Both the position numbers and the translations under genes were made by a program. From Kutzneria chonburiensis (GTDB lineage: Bacteria; Actinomycetota; Actinomycetes; Mycobacteriales; Pseudonocardiaceae): a DNA stretch of 64,000 nt. Below are positions 36,885 to 45,473 of the stretch, in pieces. Location of the stretch: contig NZ_CP097263.1 in NCBI RefSeq assembly GCF_028622115.1, positions 8,494,001-8,558,000 on the forward strand. The letters run 5' to 3'. Position 1 is the first letter of the stretch. Each line of letters opens with the position of its first letter. The notes under the pieces were generated by a model. It saw only the letters and a program-made list of their open reading frames with translations. It had not been told where the DNA came from and did no database searches.

Positions 36885-38122
36885 AGTTCACCTTCTCCGT
36901 CGAACAGGGACCAGCCGGGTTCTTCTGGTTCGGCCATTGCCGGTGGCGCGGCGGACCGCGCCGGGGAGTCGTCCGGCTGGGGCAGCCAGCGGTGCGCGGT
37001 CGGCGCCACCAGCCAGCCGTCGACCGGGTCGTCCACGGCCAGACCCATGCGTACCAACAGATCCAGCACATCGTTGGTGAGACGGTCGAGATCCTCGGTG
37101 GCCTGTCGCGACCACGCCGCCGGGTAGTCCTCGACCAGCTGGGCGCAGATCACGCGAACTTGGCCGTAGGTAACGGGATGGCGGCCGTCAGGCCGTGGCT
37201 CCGGCGGCTCGACGTCGTCCTCGAACAGTTCGGGATCCGGGTCGGCGATCAGCTCCGGCAGGGCCAGTAGCGCGATCCGGGCGACCGTGCCCGAGCCCGG
37301 GAACAGCACGTCGGTCAGGTAGTCCTCGGGGTCGGTGACCGCGACGCCCTCCAACCGCGTCTCGGTGATCAGCCCGAAGTTGCGCTCCAGCAGGCTCGAC
37401 TCCCGCCGCTGGTTGCGCCGCAGCCACTCCATCTGCTCGCCCGGCAGATCACTTTGCAGCACAACGGGATTCTCCACCAGCTTGCGCCGCACGGCATGCT
37501 CGGCCCCACGGGGACCGGGCCGGGCGGCCAACTCGACCAGGTGGTCCGGGCCGGACGCCTCCAGCAGAGGCCCGGACAGCAACTGCCCCAACAGATCCGT
37601 GTCGATGGTGATCAGCGCCTCGGCCGGTCCCTCGGTGCCCCACGGTGCGACGGTGCCCTCGGTCTCGGTGATCACGCCCAACGCCAACAGATGCCGCAGC
37701 GCGGCCGTCAAAGCGCGGCGGTCGGGCAGGTCGTCGGTGACGGCCACGCCGGCCTCAACCGCGGCCGCCCGCACGTCGGTTACCAAGCGGGACAACAGAA
37801 CCTGCCGGCCAACGCCGGTCAGCGCGGCGATCGTCAACGCGAAGTACGTGTAGCCGCGCGGAGAAAGCGTCGGCTCGCCACGGGTCGGATCCACGCCCGG
37901 CCCCGGCTTGTACAGCCGCGCAAAGCGACGCTCGACCACCAGCCGGTACGCCAGCAGCCCGGCGAACATGTCCTGGAGCGTGGTGCGATGCCGGTAGACG
38001 AGCGGCAACAGATCGCCATCCGGCCCGTCCGCACGCAGCAACGGCCGCCGCAGCAACACTCGTGCGCAGCGCACCACGTTGGCCGCGTCGATGTCGGAGA
38101 GGCCGTCGAGCACGTCCTTCAT
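36881..38122 (-). CDS. DUF2398 (TIGR02678) protein, JetB/kleisin-accessory-like subunit
   Basis: This 413-residue protein matches my memory of the DUF2398 family, which sits between DUF2397 and the TIGR02680 ATPase in actinobacterial cassettes. It is predicted to be all winged-helix and helical. Visible segments include FAGLLAYRLVVERRFARLYK (about 58-77), SPRGYTYFALTIAALTGVGR and QMEWLRRNQRRESSLLERNF. The role, by analogy with MukE and JetB, is to bind the kleisin-like subunit and DNA. It overlaps both neighbours by 4 bases (ATGA upstream, GTGA downstream), so all three subunits are translated in step. Family call rests on pattern memory and gene order. Confidence 0.8.
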   Translation of the reverse strand: MKDVLDGLSDIDAANVVRCARVLLRRPLLRADGPDGDLLPLVYRHRTTLQDMFAGLLAYRLVVERRFARLYKPGPGVDPTRGEPTLSPRGYTYFALTIAALTGVGRQVLLSRLVTDVRAAAVEAGVAVTDDLPDRRALTAALRHLLALGVITETEGTVAPWGTEGPAEALITIDTDLLGQLLSGPLLEASGPDHLVELAARPGPRGAEHAVRRKLVENPVVLQSDLPGEQMEWLRRNQRRESSLLERNFGLITETRLEGVAVTDPEDYLTDVLFPGSGTVARIALLALPELIADPDPELFEDDVEPPEPRPDGRHPVTYGQVRVICAQLVEDYPAAWSRQATEDLDRLTNDVLDLLVRMGLAVDDPVDGWLVAPTAHRWLPQPDDSPARSAAPPAMAEPEEPGWSLFDGEGEL

Positions 38123-39687
38123 GCGCCCGCCTCCAACGCAATGGAAGCGTTGTGCAGGGTCAGCGTGCCGCCCGCGGTCTTGATGGTCGTCGTCCGGCCT
38201 TCCTCGGGAGTGACGGTCAGCTTCAGCCCGCGCACCGGGTCGGCCGCCGAACCAGTGTCCTCGGCCCGCTCGCGCTGGGCCATCGCCATCGTCAACAACT
38301 CGCAGAACACGTCCAAAGCCCCATGGGACAGACGGCTTTCCTCAATTGTCGGCGCCGCTTCGACGAGCTCGGTCACCGCCTCCGAGCGCTTCTTGTCCAC
38401 GGCACGCGCGTCGGCCAGCAGCGCCTGCTCGGTGATCGGGTCGTCGACGATCCGGGACGTCCGGCCGCGGGCTCCACGATCACCCCGGCTGCGCACGCTG
38501 ACCGTCACGTCGAGCACGGGACCGTCGCGCCAAGGAGTGTGCTCGTCGTCGCCGTCGTGTTCGGGCGACGGCAACAGGTTGCGGGCCGAGTAGAGCCCGA
38601 ATGCCGCGGCGTACAAGGAATGCGCCTTGTCCGGGGTCGCCCCGTCGAACCAGCCGGCCAGCTTGAGCAGTTCGGCCCGACGCCCCGGCAGCAGCCCGCC
38701 GCCCGAGGTCGCCCGCTTCACGCTGGCCAGCAGCGAGCCGATGGCGCGGCCGGTCGCCTCGCGCAGCGCCGTCACCTGACTCGGCCGACCGGGACGGTCG
38801 ACGAACCAGTCGGTCAGGTCCTGCCAGTCGGCCACGGTCCGGCCACGGGAACGCTCGATGGGCAGCTCCTCGGTGCCCAGCCCGTTGGCCGGGCCGAGCA
38901 GCCGCAGCAGCTCGCTGCGGCCACGGGCCAGCTGGCCCAGCGACTCGGCGATGGCCGGCGTGTGCCGCAGCACGTCCTCCACGACCATCTGGATGTACTC
39001 GACCAGCAGGTTGCGGAAGCCGGAGAGCTCGTCCGGGGCCAGGTGGTGCCGGGTGACGATCTGGCCGAGGTAGGCGTAGAAATCCCGGACCGTCACGGCG
39101 AGCTCGGCGTGTTGCAGGAACAGCGTCGTGACCTGCTCGGCCAGCGCCTCCCGGGCCCGCTTCGCGCCCGGGCCGCCCTCGGTGAACACCGCGTCGGACA
39201 ACGACTTGCCCAGCGCGCCGAGGCCACGCTCGATGGCCGGCAGCAGCTCCCGCGACACCTCCCGGGCCCCTTCCGGCACCCGCAGCAGCTCGTCGACGTC
39301 ACGCTGCACCCGGACGGCGAGCTTGCTGACCTGGTAGCGGACGCTGCCGTGCTGGAACTCGGCGATGCTGGCCGCGATCACCTCGCGGCGGCCCGGCACC
39401 AGGTTGCCCCACTCGACCAGCTGCTTGAGCCGGGCGATCACCGTCTCGATCCGGGACTCGCCCGGGTCGATCAGGCCCTCCCGCTCGGCCGCGGCCAGCT
39501 TGGCCGCCACCTCGCCGGCCGACAGGTCGGCCAGCAGCGTCGACGCGAACAGGCGCATCGTCGTCAGATAGGTGCGGTGGTGCTCGCGGGGCTGGAGGTA
39601 GGCGTACAGCAGCAGCCGGCGATCGGTCGACTCCGCGCCCATGAGCGTGTCGGGGACGTGCTGCTCCTGCTCCACGGTCGGCCACAT
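38119..39687 (-). CDS. DUF2397 (TIGR02677) protein, JetA/kleisin-like subunit
   Basis: The 522-residue protein is the first gene of the three-gene operon. Its helical and winged-helix-like composition, the opening RLLLYAYLQPREHHRTYLTT and the GLIDPGESRIETVIARLKQL segment fit the DUF2397 family. In Wadjet-like complexes it is the kleisin (MukF-like) partner of the SMC ATPase. ATG 39687 is taken as start; GTG 39675 and an ATG sixteen codons in are alternatives, and no strong Shine-Dalgarno separates them. The frame is open far upstream antisense to cobD, which is a shadow. The gene is divergent from cobD across about 100 bases, where the operon promoter should lie. Confidence 0.8.
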   Translation of the reverse strand: MWPTVEQEQHVPDTLMGAESTDRRLLLYAYLQPREHHRTYLTTMRLFASTLLADLSAGEVAAKLAAAEREGLIDPGESRIETVIARLKQLVEWGNLVPGRREVIAASIAEFQHGSVRYQVSKLAVRVQRDVDELLRVPEGAREVSRELLPAIERGLGALGKSLSDAVFTEGGPGAKRAREALAEQVTTLFLQHAELAVTVRDFYAYLGQIVTRHHLAPDELSGFRNLLVEYIQMVVEDVLRHTPAIAESLGQLARGRSELLRLLGPANGLGTEELPIERSRGRTVADWQDLTDWFVDRPGRPSQVTALREATGRAIGSLLASVKRATSGGGLLPGRRAELLKLAGWFDGATPDKAHSLYAAAFGLYSARNLLPSPEHDGDDEHTPWRDGPVLDVTVSVRSRGDRGARGRTSRIVDDPITEQALLADARAVDKKRSEAVTELVEAAPTIEESRLSHGALDVFCELLTMAMAQRERAEDTGSAADPVRGLKLTVTPEEGRTTTIKTAGGTLTLHNASIALEAGA

Positions 39688-39789
39688 TAACCGGCCCGCG
39701 CCCCTGCGCTGCGCCACCTGTCGCCGAACGGGTGATGAGCAGCCGATAACGTCTACGGCGTCGGGACGGGGAAGACGGGGGACGACGCG

Positions 39790-40740
39790 GTGAATGCGGC
39801 AAGGGCGGTCGGCCTGCTGCTCGGAACGGCGGCCGACGCGGTGTTCGGCGACCCTCGGCGATGGCACCCCGTCGCGGCTTTCGGGACCACCGCCGCGGCG
39901 CTGGAGAAGGCCGTCTACCGCGACCACAAGGTGCCCGGGATCGTGCACAGTGCCCTGCTCACCGGGGGTGCGGTCGCGGCCGGAATCGCCGTCGAGCGGC
40001 TCGGCCGTGGTCGGCCGCTCGTGCAGGTCGCCACCACCGCGCTGGCCACCTGGGCCGTGCTCGGCGGCTCGTCGCTGGCCACCGAGGGCACCGCCATGGG
40101 CCGCTCGCTGGACGCCAGCGACATCGACGCCGCCCGCGACCGGCTGCCAAACCTTTGCGGACGCGAACCGAACAGCCTGGACGCCGCCGGGCTGGCCCGG
40201 GCGACCGTGGAGTCCGTGGCGGAGAACACGTCCGACGCCGTCGTCGCCCCGCTGTTCTGGGGGGCCGTGGCCGGCGTGCCCGGGCTGCTCGGCTACCGCG
40301 CCGCCAACACCCTCGACGCCATGGTCGGCCACCGGTCGGCCCGCTACGCCAAGTTCGGCTGGGCGGCTGCCCGCCTCGATGACGTGGCGAATCTCGTGCC
40401 GTCCCGGCTGGCCGCCATGCTTACCTCGATCAGCGCCCCCGTGGTCGGCGGTTCCGCCCGTAGCGCCTGGCAGACCTGGAGGCGTGACGCCTCCGCCCAC
40501 CCCAGCCCCAACGCGGGGCAGGTCGAGGCGGCCTTCGCCGGCGCGCTGGAGATCCGTCTCGGCGGTCGGACCGTCTACTCGCACGGCACCGAGGAACGTC
40601 CGGTGCTCGGCCACGGCCGCAGCCCCGACGCCGGCCACGTCACCCGAGCGGTGGAACTTTCCCGCGTGGTCGGCGGCGCGTCCGCCGTGGTGTCGGCCGC
40701 GCTGGCCTTCGCCATCGGACTCGGCCGCCGCCGCGCCTGA
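39790..40740 (+). CDS. cobD: Adenosylcobinamide-phosphate synthase CobD/CbiB
   Basis: The 316-residue membrane protein attaches the aminopropanol arm (or its phosphate) to adenosylcobyric acid in cobalamin assembly. Family motifs are GDPRRWHPVAAFG at the N-terminus, ATVESVAENTSDAVVAPLFW (about 137-156) and YRAANTLDAMVGH. Several hydrophobic helices are present. GTG 39790 lies behind a G-rich Shine-Dalgarno-like stretch. I see no cobalamin riboswitch in the 100 bases upstream. In mycobacteria cobD is at the edge of the same block (Rv2236c). Downstream lies a palindromic repeat cluster. Confidence 0.9.
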   Translation: MNAARAVGLLLGTAADAVFGDPRRWHPVAAFGTTAAALEKAVYRDHKVPGIVHSALLTGGAVAAGIAVERLGRGRPLVQVATTALATWAVLGGSSLATEGTAMGRSLDASDIDAARDRLPNLCGREPNSLDAAGLARATVESVAENTSDAVVAPLFWGAVAGVPGLLGYRAANTLDAMVGHRSARYAKFGWAAARLDDVANLVPSRLAAMLTSISAPVVGGSARSAWQTWRRDASAHPSPNAGQVEAAFAGALEIRLGGRTVYSHGTEERPVLGHGRSPDAGHVTRAVELSRVVGGASAVVSAALAFAIGLGRRRA

Positions 40741-40772
40741 CCCCTCCCCCTTTGCCCCTCCCCTTTTCCCCT

Positions 40773-40850
40773 ACGTGAGTGGCTCATTTGCGCTTGGGGG
40801 CCACCTGAGCCACTCACGTGGGGGCAAAACGCCAAGTGAGCCACTCACGT
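40773..40850. repeat. Palindromic repeat cluster: one left arm and two identical right arms
   Basis: ACGTGAGTGGCTCA occurs once at 40773-40786. Its exact reverse complement occurs twice, at 40806-40819 and 40837-40850. Each right arm is followed by a G-rich run, and the left arm is preceded by a C-rich run, which lengthens both possible stems. It lies between convergent cobD and the SURF1 gene and probably terminates both transcripts. Two mutually exclusive hairpins are possible. Confidence 0.8.
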
Positions 40851-40858
40851 GGGGGAGG

Positions 40859-41701
40859 TCAGCTCTGTGCGGCGGCTTCCTCGCGGTCGCGGGCCTCGTC
40901 CTCGGCCAGGATCTCGGCCACCGACTTGCGCTTGGGCCTGGCCGGCTGGTCGACGTTGTCCAGGGCGCCGCCGGGCCGGGCCTCGCGCCAGCTGAAGTAG
41001 CCCCAGCCGAACAGGGCCATCGAGCCGAAGATCAGCCACTGGATCGCGTACGAGAAGTACGGCCCGTCGTCCAGCTGCGGCAGCGGGATCGCGCCGCCCT
41101 TGACCACACCGGGCTGGTTGGCGTCGAGCTGGTAGTAGCCGGGGTCGAGCTTGACGCCGGTCGCGGCGGCCACGGTGCCGGCGTTGATCGAGTAGATCTG
41201 CCGCTTGCCGGTGTCGAGGAAGGTCGGCCGCTTGTCGGCCGTCTCGTCGTCCTGGGCGCGGGCGGTGATCGTGACCTGGCCGGTCGGCGGCGCGAGGTAC
41301 TCGGGCACGGACCGCCCGGCCTGCGGCGACTCGTGGCCCCGGTCGACCAGTACGGTCCGGCCGTCGGTCAGCTTGAACGGCGTGACGATCTCGAAGGCCG
41401 GCTCGCCCTGCACGGTCCGCAGCCGGGCCATCGCCTCGCCGGCCGGCTCGTACGTGCCGGTCATCGTCACCAGCCGCCACACGGCGTTGCCCGACGGCTC
41501 CGTGCCGGCCGGCACGAGCTGGTCCAGCGGCACCGGCTTGCTGGTGAACGACGAGGTCAGCGCGGAGTTCTGGGCCTGCTGTTCGGCGTTGCGGCTGAAC
41601 TGCCACGGGGCCAGCACGGCGTAGCACGCGGCGGCGAACACGAACACCACCAGCGTGAGCAGCAGCCAGTTGGGCTGGAACAGGAACCGGAACCGCACCA
41701 C
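40859..41701 (-). CDS. SURF1-family protein
   Basis: The 280-residue protein has the SURF1 layout: TM1 near residues 10-32, an extracytoplasmic domain with GTYEPAGEAMARLR and VLVDRGHESPQ, and TM2 near 225-243 ending in QWLIFGSMALFGWGYF. SURF1 proteins assist haem insertion into cytochrome c oxidase. A charged cytoplasmic tail ends in an Asp/Glu/Arg-rich helix. The start is GTG 41701 (two GTG codons in tandem). The homolog in mycobacteria (Rv2235) is likewise next to cobD and ptpA. Confidence 0.88.
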   Translation of the reverse strand: MVRFRFLFQPNWLLLTLVVFVFAAACYAVLAPWQFSRNAEQQAQNSALTSSFTSKPVPLDQLVPAGTEPSGNAVWRLVTMTGTYEPAGEAMARLRTVQGEPAFEIVTPFKLTDGRTVLVDRGHESPQAGRSVPEYLAPPTGQVTITARAQDDETADKRPTFLDTGKRQIYSINAGTVAAATGVKLDPGYYQLDANQPGVVKGGAIPLPQLDDGPYFSYAIQWLIFGSMALFGWGYFSWREARPGGALDNVDQPARPKRKSVAEILAEDEARDREEAAAQS

Positions 41702-41714
41702 CCCACGGTATGCC

Positions 41715-42266
41715 TCACCGGTTGGTGAGCTCCAACCGGTCGAAGGCGACGGTGTAGCCGGGGCCGTCCGGGGAGGCGCACATCACGCCGGCCAGCGTCG
41801 GCACGGCCGGCGGGTAGTAGGCCAGCCGCAGCATGGTGGTCGGCTCGTCGCCATCCACGCCATAGCGCACAGTCACGGTGTCACCCGATCGCTCAATCTC
41901 GATCGATACCTGCTCGGCGGCCGCGATCGGCGTCACCGACCAGTCCGACAGACCGCGGGTGACGACCACACTGGCCTGCTGCTGGCCGTCCACGTACTCG
42001 ACGCCGGTCTTGATCCAGTTCTCGGCGTCGATCCGGAGCATCGCGCCGGCCTGGTCGTACTGGTGCGTGTAGCCGCCGGCGAACCTCGTGCGCAGCGTGA
42101 AGTCGCCGCTCACCTCGCGGGCCAGCACGTGCCCGTTGTCGCGGATGAATCCGTAGTGCGTGGTGCGCCAGAAGTCGGTGTCCTTGTCGGTGTGCACGGT
42201 GAGCGCGTCGCCCGCCGACCACGATTTCGGTTCGTTCAGCCACTGCCAGCCGGTCACGTCGATCAT
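41715..42266 (-). CDS. DUF1349 (concanavalin-like) protein
   Basis: The 183-residue cytoplasmic protein is a single beta-jelly-roll of the DUF1349/regulation-of-enolase-like family. Typical segments are WQWLNEPKSWSAGDAL near the start, FIRDNGHVLAREVSGDFTL, and YDQAGAMLRIDAENWIKTGV, the family's most conserved stretch. Some members bind sugars; no catalytic residues can be named. It lies 13 bases upstream of the SURF1 start and 10 bases downstream of the kinase-like gene, so it is in the ptpA-to-SURF1 operon. Confidence 0.82.
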   Translation of the reverse strand: MIDVTGWQWLNEPKSWSAGDALTVHTDKDTDFWRTTHYGFIRDNGHVLAREVSGDFTLRTRFAGGYTHQYDQAGAMLRIDAENWIKTGVEYVDGQQQASVVVTRGLSDWSVTPIAAAEQVSIEIERSGDTVTVRYGVDGDEPTTMLRLAYYPPAVPTLAGVMCASPDGPGYTVAFDRLELTNR

Positions 42267-42276
42267 GGCTCGATCC

Positions 42277-43122
42277 TCACAGCTGGAGGGCCTGCCGCGC
42301 AGCCGTCACGGCCTGATGTGCGTACGAACGGCCGAACAGTTCCACGTGCACCAGTAGCGGAAAGAGCTGGTGCAGCGGGATCCGGCGCGGCCAGCCGTCG
42401 GCCAACGGCGACTCCGACGCGTAGCCGAGAAGTACCCGATCGAGGTGCGGACACCCGAACAGGTGGAGCATGGCCAGGTCGGTCTCCCGATGCCCGCCGT
42501 GCGCCGCCGGGTCGATCAGCCACACCCGCCTGTCGGCCGCCCAGTGCACGTTGCCGCTCCACAGGTCGCCGTGCAGCCGCGCCGGCGGCTCCGAAGGCCC
42601 GGCCAGCTCCTCGATCCGCTCCACGACCTGTTCGATCACGGTCTTCTCGGCGCTGGTCAGCGCGGTCGCCCGGGCCAGATAGGGGACGATCCGATGCTCC
42701 GCGTACCAACGCGGCCAACTGGCCTCGGAGGCGTAATCCATCGCCGCCAGCCCGATCGTGCCCATGCTCGGAGCCCCTGGAGGGGCCTCCCCGAAAGCGT
42801 TTGCGCCCGAGGCGTGCAGCGCCGCCAGCTGCCGTCCGAACCGCTCCGCGGCTTCGCCCGAAGCGTTGCCGGGCTCGACCTGCTCGATCACCAGCCACCG
42901 CGAGTCGTGCCCGCGCACGCCCGGCACCGGCACCGTGCCCGACTCGGCCAGCCAAGCGAGCCCCGCCGCCTCGGCCTGCGCCCCGTCGGTCCGCTTGGCC
43001 ACGACCAGGTCGCCGTCGGCCAGCTCGACCTCCCACACGGCAGGCGACAGCCCGTGCACGGAGACCGGCTCAAGCCCGGTGATCTCCGCCACGGCCTCGA
43101 CTACAGATTCTCGTGGACCCAT
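42277..43122 (-). CDS. Fructosamine-3-kinase family protein
   Basis: The 281-residue protein has an aminoglycoside-phosphotransferase/FN3K fold. Lys in DLVVAKRTDGAQAEAAG is the ATP-binding lysine. LHGDLWSGNV is the catalytic loop (H-G-D-x-x-x-x-N), and VWLIDPAAHGGHRETDLAML carries the metal-binding Asp. FN3K enzymes phosphorylate ketoamines on glycated proteins or small molecules and so reverse glycation. Its first 22 bases overlap the end of ptpA. In mycobacteria this position holds the kinase ptkA instead, so the phosphatase has a different kinase neighbour here. Confidence 0.85.
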   Translation of the reverse strand: MGPRESVVEAVAEITGLEPVSVHGLSPAVWEVELADGDLVVAKRTDGAQAEAAGLAWLAESGTVPVPGVRGHDSRWLVIEQVEPGNASGEAAERFGRQLAALHASGANAFGEAPPGAPSMGTIGLAAMDYASEASWPRWYAEHRIVPYLARATALTSAEKTVIEQVVERIEELAGPSEPPARLHGDLWSGNVHWAADRRVWLIDPAAHGGHRETDLAMLHLFGCPHLDRVLLGYASESPLADGWPRRIPLHQLFPLLVHVELFGRSYAHQAVTAARQALQL

Positions 43123-43556
43123 GCCAGCAATCCCGGCGACGCGGCCTCGATCATGGCCAGCACCTCGTCGAAGCCTTCCGGCCCGCCGTAATACGGATCC
43201 GGCACGTCCACGTCCTCACCCGCCGCCGGGTCGAACGAGCGCAGCAGCACCACCCGGTCCGGGTCGTCGGCAATTCGCCGCAGCGTCCGCGCGTGTCCAC
43301 TGTCCAGCGCCACCAGCAGGTCCGCGCCGAGGTGACGGTTGTCCACCTGCGCCGCCACGTGGTCCGTCGGATACCCGTGCCGCCGCAGCGTCTCCCGCGC
43401 CCGCTCGTCCGCACGCTCGCCCACGTGCCACGGCCCCGTCCCGGCGCTGTTCACCTCCACCACGTCCGCTAACCCGGCCTTCCGCAGATGCTCGCGGAAG
43501 ACCAGCTCGGCCATGGGGGAGCGGCAGATGTTGCCGGTGCAGATGAAGCTGACCAT
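43101..43556 (-). CDS. ptpA: Low-molecular-weight protein tyrosine phosphatase
   Basis: The 151-residue protein has the LMW-PTP signature at the extreme N-terminus: CTGNICRSPM, where the Cys is the nucleophile and the Arg binds phosphate. The general acid Asp lies near the C-terminus in DVPDPYYGG, the usual DPYY motif. It removes phosphate from tyrosine residues; in mycobacteria the homolog is secreted and acts on host proteins, which need not apply here. ATG 43556 is chosen over GTG 43559 because it gives the normal MVSFICTGN start behind GGGG. It is divergent from cobC across only 22 bases. Confidence 0.9.
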   Translation of the reverse strand: MVSFICTGNICRSPMAELVFREHLRKAGLADVVEVNSAGTGPWHVGERADERARETLRRHGYPTDHVAAQVDNRHLGADLLVALDSGHARTLRRIADDPDRVVLLRSFDPAAGEDVDVPDPYYGGPEGFDEVLAMIEAASPGLLAWVHENL

Positions 43557-43578
43557 CACCCCCTTAGACTTCCACGCG

Positions 43579-44625
43579 ATGACCAGCCAATCGATCTCGC
43601 GCGCACTCCTGCGCCATCACGGGGACGTCGACGCCGAGCCTGGTCTGGTCGACTACGCCGTGAACGTGCGGCTGCCGCGCCCGCCGGGCTGGCTGCGCGA
43701 CCGGCTCGCCGCCGCGCTCGACCGGATCGGCAGCTACCCGTCCCTGGCCGACCACGCCGCCGCGGTGCGGGCCGTGGCCGACCGGCACGGCGTGGCGCCC
43801 GACCGTGTGCTGCTGCTGAACGGCTCGGCCGAGGGCTTCGCCCTGCTGTCGCAGCTGCGCCCACGGCTCGCGGCGCTCGTGCACCCGTCGTTCACGGAGC
43901 CCGACGTGGCGCTGACCGACGCCGGCGTCCCGGTGCACCGCGTCCAGCTGTCGCCGGACGACGGCTACCGGCTGCACCCGGCCGACGTGCCGGAGAACGC
44001 CGATCTGGTGGTCGTCGGCAATCCGACCAACCCGACCTCGGTGCTGCACCCGGCGGTGGACCTGCTGGCGCTGGGCCGGCCCGGCCGTGTCGTGGTCGTC
44101 GACGAGGCGTTCATCGACGCGGTGCCGAGGGAGCGCGAGTCGCTGGCCGGCAGCGACGCCGACGGGCTGCTGGTGTTCCGCAGCCTCACGAAGATGTGGG
44201 CGCTGCCCGGTCTCCGTGCCGGCTACGTGCTCGGCGCGCCGGACCTGTTGGCACGCCTGGCCGCGCACCGGCCACAGTGGCCGGTCGGCACGCTCGCGCT
44301 CGAGGCGTTCCGCGCGTGCAGCGAACCGCACGCCGTGGCCGAAGCCGAACACGCAGCCGCCGAGTTCGCTACGAATCGCGTCACGCTGATCGCGGCGCTC
44401 AACGAGCTGCCGGGCGTGCACGTGAACGAACCCGCGTCGGCGCCGTTCCTGCTGCTGACCGTCAAGGACGGTCTGCATGTACGGACCGCGTTGCGCGAAC
44501 GCGGCATCGCCGTGCGGCGCTGCGACACCTTCCCCGGGCTCGACGCCGACCACATTCGGATCGCCGTCCGCCCGCCGGAGCAGACCGAGCCCCTCCTGAC
44601 CGCCTTGCGTGAGGTGCTGGCATGA
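43579..44625 (+). CDS. cobC: PLP-dependent CobC-like aminotransferase/threonine-phosphate decarboxylase
   Basis: The 348-residue fold-type I PLP enzyme resembles histidinol-phosphate aminotransferase and CobD-type L-threonine-O-3-phosphate decarboxylase. The PLP lysine is in SLTKMWALPGLRAGY, and the phosphate and ring contacts include LLNGSAEGFALL and VGNPTNPTS. In the cobalamin route such enzymes supply aminopropanol phosphate for CobD. The mycobacterial homolog (Rv2231c) carries the cobC name and the same neighbours. ATG 43579 is chosen over an upstream extension antisense to ptpA. It starts a four-gene operon with 4-base overlaps throughout. Confidence 0.85.
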   Translation: MTSQSISRALLRHHGDVDAEPGLVDYAVNVRLPRPPGWLRDRLAAALDRIGSYPSLADHAAAVRAVADRHGVAPDRVLLLNGSAEGFALLSQLRPRLAALVHPSFTEPDVALTDAGVPVHRVQLSPDDGYRLHPADVPENADLVVVGNPTNPTSVLHPAVDLLALGRPGRVVVVDEAFIDAVPRERESLAGSDADGLLVFRSLTKMWALPGLRAGYVLGAPDLLARLAAHRPQWPVGTLALEAFRACSEPHAVAEAEHAAAEFATNRVTLIAALNELPGVHVNEPASAPFLLLTVKDGLHVRTALRERGIAVRRCDTFPGLDADHIRIAVRPPEQTEPLLTALREVLA

Positions 44626-45473
44626 CCGCGACCGTTGGTGACGTCGTCGCCGCGCTAGAAACCGCCTACCCGCCGAAGTTCGCCGAGTCGTGGGACGCCG
44701 TCGGCCTCGTCTGCGGCGACCCGGCCGAGTCGGTGAGCCGCGTGATGTTCTGTGTCGACGTCGTCGAGGCGACGGTCGAGCAGGCGCTCGACGAAGGCGC
44801 GCAGATGATCGTCGCCCACCACCCGCTGCTGCTCCGCGGCGTGCACGGCGTGCCCGCCAACAGCACCAAGGGCCGGATCGTGCACCGGCTCATCCGAGCC
44901 AACATCGCGTTGTTCTGCGCGCACACCAACGCCGACTCCGCCGACCCCGGCGTCTCCGACGCACTCGCCGCGGCGCTCGGACTGACCGTGGACCGGCCCC
45001 TCGACCCGCACGAGCCGGGCAGCCGCACCGGCATCGGGCGCATCGGAATACTGCCGGCCGCCGAGCCGTTTTCGGTGTTCGTGCAGCGCGTCGCCGATGC
45101 GCTGCCGCCGACCGAGTGGGGTGTGCGCGCGGCCGGCGACCCGGACCGCCCGATCCGCACGGTCGCGGTCTCCGGCGGTGCCGGCGACTCCTACCTCGGG
45201 CACGCCACGAGGGCCGGCGTGGATGCCTACGTCACCGCCGACCTGCGCCACCACCCGGCCGGCGAGCACCTCGAACCCGGCGCCGACCAGCCCGCGCTGG
45301 TCGACGTCGCCCACTGGGCCAGCGAATGGCCCTGGTGCCAGCAGGCGGCGGACGTCGTGTCCGCGGCCCTGCCGGGTACCGTCGACACCTTCGTCTCCAC
45401 CCGCCGGACCGACCCCTGGACTCTGCACGCGCGGAGCAGCGACCGGCACGATCCTCAAGGGGGCACCCAGTGA
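44622..45473 (+). CDS. Nif3-like dinuclear metal-center protein
   Basis: The 283-residue protein belongs to the NIF3/YbgI family, hexameric toroids with a dinuclear metal site. Metal-binding motifs are MIVAHHPLLLRG (about 64-75) and FCAHTNADSA, with further His and Glu ligands expected near the C-terminus (LVDVAHWASEW). Family opening SWDAVGLVCGD is clear. The biochemical role remains open; GTP cyclohydrolase-like and DNA-binding roles have been proposed. The start ATGA overlaps cobC and the end GTGA overlaps the zinc-ribbon gene. The order equals Rv2231c-Rv2230c-Rv2229c-Rv2228c. Confidence 0.9.
   Translation: MTATVGDVVAALETAYPPKFAESWDAVGLVCGDPAESVSRVMFCVDVVEATVEQALDEGAQMIVAHHPLLLRGVHGVPANSTKGRIVHRLIRANIALFCAHTNADSADPGVSDALAAALGLTVDRPLDPHEPGSRTGIGRIGILPAAEPFSVFVQRVADALPPTEWGVRAAGDPDRPIRTVAVSGGAGDSYLGHATRAGVDAYVTADLRHHPAGEHLEPGADQPALVDVAHWASEWPWCQQAADVVSAALPGTVDTFVSTRRTDPWTLHARSSDRHDPQGGTQ

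Noticed and set aside
39688-39789. Cobalamin riboswitch ahead of cobD
   Set aside because: The 100-base interval lacks the conserved B12-box-like core and is too short with no supporting helices.
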